Assembly: GCA_937892315.1 (NCBI GenBank)
Contig: CALAVF010000379.1
Location: 1 to 10,159, forward strand
Length of the DNA: 10,159 bases
Direction of reading: 5' to 3'
Source of the DNA: an uncultured Prevotellaceae bacterium
GTDB lineage: Bacteria; Bacteroidota; Bacteroidia; Bacteroidales; Bacteroidaceae
The notes beneath the pieces were generated by a model. The model was not told the DNA's origin, did not search any database, and saw only the letters and a list, made by a program, of their open reading frames with translations. Position numbers and translations under genes: made by a program. Position 1 is the first letter of the stretch; each line of letters starts with the position of its first letter. This document shows positions 6,718-10,159 of the stretch, in pieces.

Positions 6718-6748
6718 TTTGAATGAAAAAAAATAATGGTTATTTTTG
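6718..6748 (+). promoter_or_regulatory. Complete Bacteroidetes promoter (-33 TTTG, 19-bp spacer, -7 TATTTTTG)
   Basis: TTTG at 6718-6721 and TATTTTTG at 6741-6748 are separated by 19 bases, fitting the Bacteroides consensus in both boxes and spacing. The predicted transcription start is near 6755, giving a very short leader of about 13 bases before the ATG at 6768. It should drive the plug-family gene and, through their overlap, the amidase-like gene. It interleaves with the divergent minus-strand promoter. Confidence 0.75.
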
Positions 6749-6767
6749 CATAAAATAATATTCACAG

Positions 6768-8009
6768 ATGAAAAAAACACTCTATATCATAGCCTTCCTA
6801 TTCACCTTTTCGTCCGTATTGGTCGCTCAGGAAAACATTTGCTTTTCCTCTCGCATCAAGACCTTGCAGGTGAAAGTCAACGGAGAATGGGGTGAACCGC
6901 CAGTTATGTTACTGGGCGGCAGCAATTGGATGGAAATTAGTTTTGACGATTTGCAAGCAAGTTACCAGCGATATACTTACACTATCACCCACTGCAATGC
7001 CGACTGGAAACAAAGCGACCTGCTGACCAGCGAGTACATGACAGGCTTCAACGACCAACGTATCGATGATTACGAGCCTGCAATGGGCACAGAAATGGAC
7101 TACTGCCATTACACACTTGTGTTGCCCAATGAAGAGACTCGTCTGTTGGCATCAGGCAATTACAAAGTGGAAATCTTCGAAGATGGCGAGGACAGCCCGA
7201 TTGCCCAAGCCTGCTTCTCCATCATCGAGCCACGAGTTGGCGTTGACATCAACGTAACTTCCAATACAGACATCGACACATACGAGCAGCACCAACAAGT
7301 AGAATTTACCGTAAATTATAGTGGTTATCAAGTCAGCAATGCAGTCAGCGACTTTAAATACATCGTGCAACAAAATCATCGTTGGGACAACCACGTAGAA
7401 GACCTCCGTCCCACTATGATGCAAGTAAACAAACTGATTTTCAATCATAACCGAGCATTGATTTTTCCTGCTGGCAATGAGTATCGCCGCTTCGAAATAC
7501 TGGACGAATATGTACCTACCATGCGAGTGGATCAGATGACCTTTGAAGACCCATATTATCATGCATGGCTGAACCTTGACGAACAGCGTATCAACTACCT
7601 CTACGACCAAGACCAAGACGGTCGCTATTGGATTCGCAACAGCGACAACGTGGAGAACGATACTGAAAGTGACTATTTTTACACGCATTTCACACTCCAG
7701 ATGCCACCCGTAGCAGGAGGCGACGTATATCTTTTTGGCGACTTGACCAACAATCAGATGACAGAGGAATACAAAATGGAGTACAACCTCTTGGATCACC
7801 AGTACGAACTGGTCACCCCTCTGAAACAAGGGTCATATAATTATATGTACATCTTCCGCCACGACGGCGACACCGTGGGACGGACACTTCCTTGTGAGGG
7901 TGATTTCCATCAAACCGAAAATGAATACTATGTATATGTCTATCACCGTCCCTTCGGGCTGCGATATGACAAACTTGTAGGTTTCCAAAAAATGAATTTC
8001 AAGGAATGA
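6768..8009 (+). CDS. DUF5103 family protein (type IX secretion system plug-like)
   Basis: This 413-residue exported protein has a clear signal peptide (MKKTLYIIAFLFTFSSVLVAQ, cleavage expected near residue 20-21) and an all-beta mature part. Diagnostic stretches for DUF5103 are IKTLQVKVNGEWGEPPVMLLG (30-50), then YTYTITHCNADWKQSDL (70-86) and VYLFGDLTNNQM (about 323-334), ending in the YVYVYHRPFGLRYDKLVGF region. The family is now linked to the Plug protein that seals the SprA translocon of the type IX secretion system; it occurs widely in Bacteroidota, and this gene alone does not prove a working T9SS here. Length is typical. The start is supported by the signal peptide and a matching promoter 20 bases upstream. 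The stop overlaps the next gene in an ATGA junction (8006-8009). Confidence 0.87.
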   Translation: MKKTLYIIAFLFTFSSVLVAQENICFSSRIKTLQVKVNGEWGEPPVMLLGGSNWMEISFDDLQASYQRYTYTITHCNADWKQSDLLTSEYMTGFNDQRIDDYEPAMGTEMDYCHYTLVLPNEETRLLASGNYKVEIFEDGEDSPIAQACFSIIEPRVGVDINVTSNTDIDTYEQHQQVEFTVNYSGYQVSNAVSDFKYIVQQNHRWDNHVEDLRPTMMQVNKLIFNHNRALIFPAGNEYRRFEILDEYVPTMRVDQMTFEDPYYHAWLNLDEQRINYLYDQDQDGRYWIRNSDNVENDTESDYFYTHFTLQMPPVAGGDVYLFGDLTNNQMTEEYKMEYNLLDHQYELVTPLKQGSYNYMYIFRHDGDTVGRTLPCEGDFHQTENEYYVYVYHRPFGLRYDKLVGFQKMNFKE

Positions 8010-10159
8010 GAAAGATTCTAACCGCCATACTTTTTACACTTTCACTCTCCATTTCTGCACAAAATTTGGAGAGTCAACTAAAAGAATGGGCTGCCAACTA
8101 CACCCGAACCGACTGCAACATCAAGCCCTCCACTGTCACTTCCTGCAAGGTGGATCATGACAATGAATCCATCTACATCGTTCTGGGCGGTGGCTTTCAA
8201 GAGCAGCATTTTACTCCCACTACAGTGGAAGACATCTATCGGCAAGTGAAAGCCTTTATCCCTCACAATCAGCGAAATTACGACCTCACCATCGAGACTG
8301 ACGGGCGTGCCATTGAGGATCTTGTCCCCAACTATTTCCGAAAGAGCAAAAAGGACTCCTCACGCCTTTTGAAAGAGACCTACAAGGGTGCTCCGTGGGT
8401 GAAAAACATCTCTCGTCCATACACCGTTTCACATGGATTAGCAGGCAATCACATCGCCCTTTGGCAGAGCCACGGCAGGTACTATCGTTCAGACAGAAAC
8501 GACTGGTACTGGCAACGCCCTCGCCTGTTTTGCACCACCGAAGACCTCTTCTCTCAAACTTTCGTCATTCCCTACATCATCCCTATGCTACAAAATGCGG
8601 GAGCCGTCGTTTTTACCCCCAGAGAGCGTGATTATCAGACACACGAAGTGATTGTTGACAACGACCAGCCCAACCGCAACGGCACATACATTGAGTCTTT
8701 CCGCCGCAAACAAAAGAGCCTCAAGTGGAAGACGACACCAAAGCCTGGTTTTGCCCAATACAAAGAGATTTACGAATCTTGCGACTCTCCTTTTGTCGAT
8801 GGCACAGCACGTTACGTTCCGACCACCCCATCACCGAAGGATGAAGGCATTGCCCAATGGGTGCCAAACATTCCTGAAGAGGGGCGGTATGCTGTCTATG
8901 TAACATATCAGTCCTACGAAAACTCCATCAACGATGCCACTTACACCGTCTATCACAAAGGCGGCATGACCGAATTTCATGTGAATCAGCAGATGGGTGG
9001 CGGCATCTGGGTCTATCTCGGCACTTTTGACTTCGATGCAGGCGAACACGATTACGGCATGGTGACCCTCAGCAATCGCAGTGGACAACGAGGCATCATT
9101 ACGGCCGATGCAGTTCGTTTTGGTGGAGGAATGGGCAACATTGTACCTGCCAACTACGGCAACAATATCCAACCTTCTGGTCTTCCCCGATGGGCAGAAG
9201 CGGCGAAATACAGCATTCAATGGTTTGGATTCCCCTACAAGATTCATACTCAACCATTTGGCGACAACGACTATAACAACGATATCAACTCACGTTCAGC
9301 CGCAGTCAACCATCTCTCTGGACGTTCCATCTACAATCTCAACCGCGAGGATGGACTTCATGTCCCGCTTGACATGAGCGTTGCCTTCCACACCGACGCT
9401 GGCGTGAAAACTGACGATGCATACGTAGGGTCGCTCGGCGTTTACATGACCGACTTCAACGACGGGAAAACGGCAGCAGGGCTTGACCGCTACGTGTCTC
9501 GCGACCTCATCAGCATGTTCCTCACCAACTTCACCACCGACCTGAAGAAGTACAACTGGCAAGTACGCCAACTTTGGAATCGCAACTACGGAGAGGCACG
9601 TGCCCCGATGACACCAGCCTGCATTCTCGAAATGCTCTCTCACCAGAATTTTGCCGATATGCGTCGTGCCTACGACCCACACTTCAAGTTTGACCTAAGC
9701 CGTTCCGTCTATAAAACCATCGTGAAGTTCATCGCCACCCTCTACAAACGCGACTACGTGATTCAACCATTGCCCGTAGAGAACTTCGCCATCAGCCTCA
9801 ACGAAAAGAAGCACACGGCAACTCTGACATGGTCTGCCATCAACGACCCGCTGGAACCAACTGCCAAACCTCAAGAATATATCGTCTATACTCGTCGCGG
9901 CTATCTGGATTTCGACAATGGTACAATTGTACACGGAACGAGCCATTCCGTAGAACTGAACACAGACGAGGTTTACTCTTTCAAAATCACAGCCTTAAAC
10001 CAAGGCGGTGAAAGTTTCCCCTCAGAAATTCTTTCGTGTGGCATTTCGTCAAAAAATAAAGGCACCGTACTCATTGTCAACGCCTTCACAAGACTGGAAG
10101 GCCCAAAGGTGATTGACACCGCCACAGAGTGCGGTTTTGACCTCGACACCGACCCAGGA
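8006..10159 (+). CDS. Secreted Amidase_3-like hydrolase with inserted golvesin/xanthan-lyase-like domain and FN3 (3' partial)
   Basis: 718 codons stay open to the window edge, with no stop or frameshift seen. Residues 1-19 (MRKILTAILFTLSLSISAQ) are a signal peptide; 20-140 form a domain I cannot name. The Amidase_3 fold (zinc N-acetylmuramoyl-L-alanine amidase) seems to begin at LWQSHGRYY (His156), followed by TTEDLF (Glu179) and NAGAVVFTPRERD (about 197-209), the usual spacing of first His, Glu and TRxxD. A beta domain (about 252-375, with VDGTARYV, GRYAVYVTY and DAVRFGGG) then interrupts it, resembling golvesin/xanthan-lyase carbohydrate-binding-like domains. The fold resumes with AFHTDAGV (His462) and PACILEML (Glu542). 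Residues about 588-680 look like a fibronectin type III domain, and a further domain starts at GTVLIVNAF. Likely acts on peptidoglycan or another polymer outside the inner membrane. Such proteins are often labelled 'xanthan lyase'; amidase chemistry is inferred. Confidence 0.83.
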   Translation, partial: MRKILTAILFTLSLSISAQNLESQLKEWAANYTRTDCNIKPSTVTSCKVDHDNESIYIVLGGGFQEQHFTPTTVEDIYRQVKAFIPHNQRNYDLTIETDGRAIEDLVPNYFRKSKKDSSRLLKETYKGAPWVKNISRPYTVSHGLAGNHIALWQSHGRYYRSDRNDWYWQRPRLFCTTEDLFSQTFVIPYIIPMLQNAGAVVFTPRERDYQTHEVIVDNDQPNRNGTYIESFRRKQKSLKWKTTPKPGFAQYKEIYESCDSPFVDGTARYVPTTPSPKDEGIAQWVPNIPEEGRYAVYVTYQSYENSINDATYTVYHKGGMTEFHVNQQMGGGIWVYLGTFDFDAGEHDYGMVTLSNRSGQRGIITADAVRFGGGMGNIVPANYGNNIQPSGLPRWAEAAKYSIQWFGFPYKIHTQPFGDNDYNNDINSRSAAVNHLSGRSIYNLNREDGLHVPLDMSVAFHTDAGVKTDDAYVGSLGVYMTDFNDGKTAAGLDRYVSRDLISMFLTNFTTDLKKYNWQVRQLWNRNYGEARAPMTPACILEMLSHQNFADMRRAYDPHFKFDLSRSVYKTIVKFIATLYKRDYVIQPLPVENFAISLNEKKHTATLTWSAINDPLEPTAKPQEYIVYTRRGYLDFDNGTIVHGTSHSVELNTDEVYSFKITALNQGGESFPSEILSCGISSKNKGTVLIVNAFTRLEGPKVIDTATECGFDLDTDPG

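Noticed and set aside
7152..7829. Long open minus-strand frame (225 codons)
   Set aside because: It lies wholly antisense to the DUF5103 gene, has no recognisable domain, signal or promoter, and its composition looks like an antisense reading of beta-rich coding sequence.
8831..9253. Open minus-strand frame of 140 codons
   Set aside because: Fully inside and antisense to the amidase-like gene, whose reading frame shows clear domain motifs through this stretch.
1..10159. CRISPR arrays, tRNA/rRNA genes, insertion sequences, phage or defence genes
   Set aside because: No regularly spaced repeats, cloverleaf-like sequence, transposase motifs or terminal inverted repeats were seen; the window is almost fully occupied by seven complete genes and two partial ones.

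Overview
This window looks like a chromosomal contig end from a member of the Bacteroidales, most likely a Prevotella-type gut or rumen bacterium. Four things point there: promoters with the Bacteroidetes -7 element TAnnTTTG, weak or absent Shine-Dalgarno sequences, families largely confined to Bacteroidota (DUF4270 lipoproteins, the DUF5103 / type IX secretion 'plug' family, the single-domain 'glycogen synthase' family), and a Por/Prevotella-type C-terminal tail on a secreted esterase. The first 17 bases are not biological: they match the 3' end of the Illumina TruSeq read-1 adapter, so this edge is an untrimmed assembly end.

Layout. (1) 19-459 (+): C-terminal part of a WalJ/YycJ-type metallo-beta-lactamase-fold hydrolase, cut by the window edge. 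(2) 595-2799 (+): a two-gene unit with its own TAnnTTTG promoter, encoding a degenerate GT5 (glycogen synthase N-terminal domain) protein and a DUF4270 lipoprotein whose CDDD start suggests surface display. (3) 2811-2850: a strong symmetric hairpin that can terminate transcription from both sides. (4) 6652 down to 2857 (-): an apparent four-gene operon with short gaps or an ATGA overlap, encoding a secreted alpha/beta-hydrolase esterase, a ModF-like double-ATPase ABC protein, a YqiA-like small alpha/beta hydrolase and uridine kinase. (5) 6653-6767: a compact divergent promoter region whose two promoters overlap. (6) 6768-10159 (+): a DUF5103 T9SS plug-family protein, joined by an ATGA overlap to a large secreted protein that runs off the window. 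The latter reads as an Amidase_3-like zinc hydrolase interrupted by a golvesin/xanthan-lyase-like beta domain and followed by a fibronectin type III-like domain.

The themes are envelope and secreted proteins (lipoprotein, esterase, plug-family protein, amidase) together with housekeeping (uridine salvage). I see no mobile element, CRISPR array, tRNA, rRNA, phage gene or defence system. The most interesting points are the split amidase coupled to the plug gene, the conserved-looking but active-site-degenerate glycogen synthase domain, and the ABC protein with one degenerate and one intact ATP site. I found no convincing evidence for a wholly new system.
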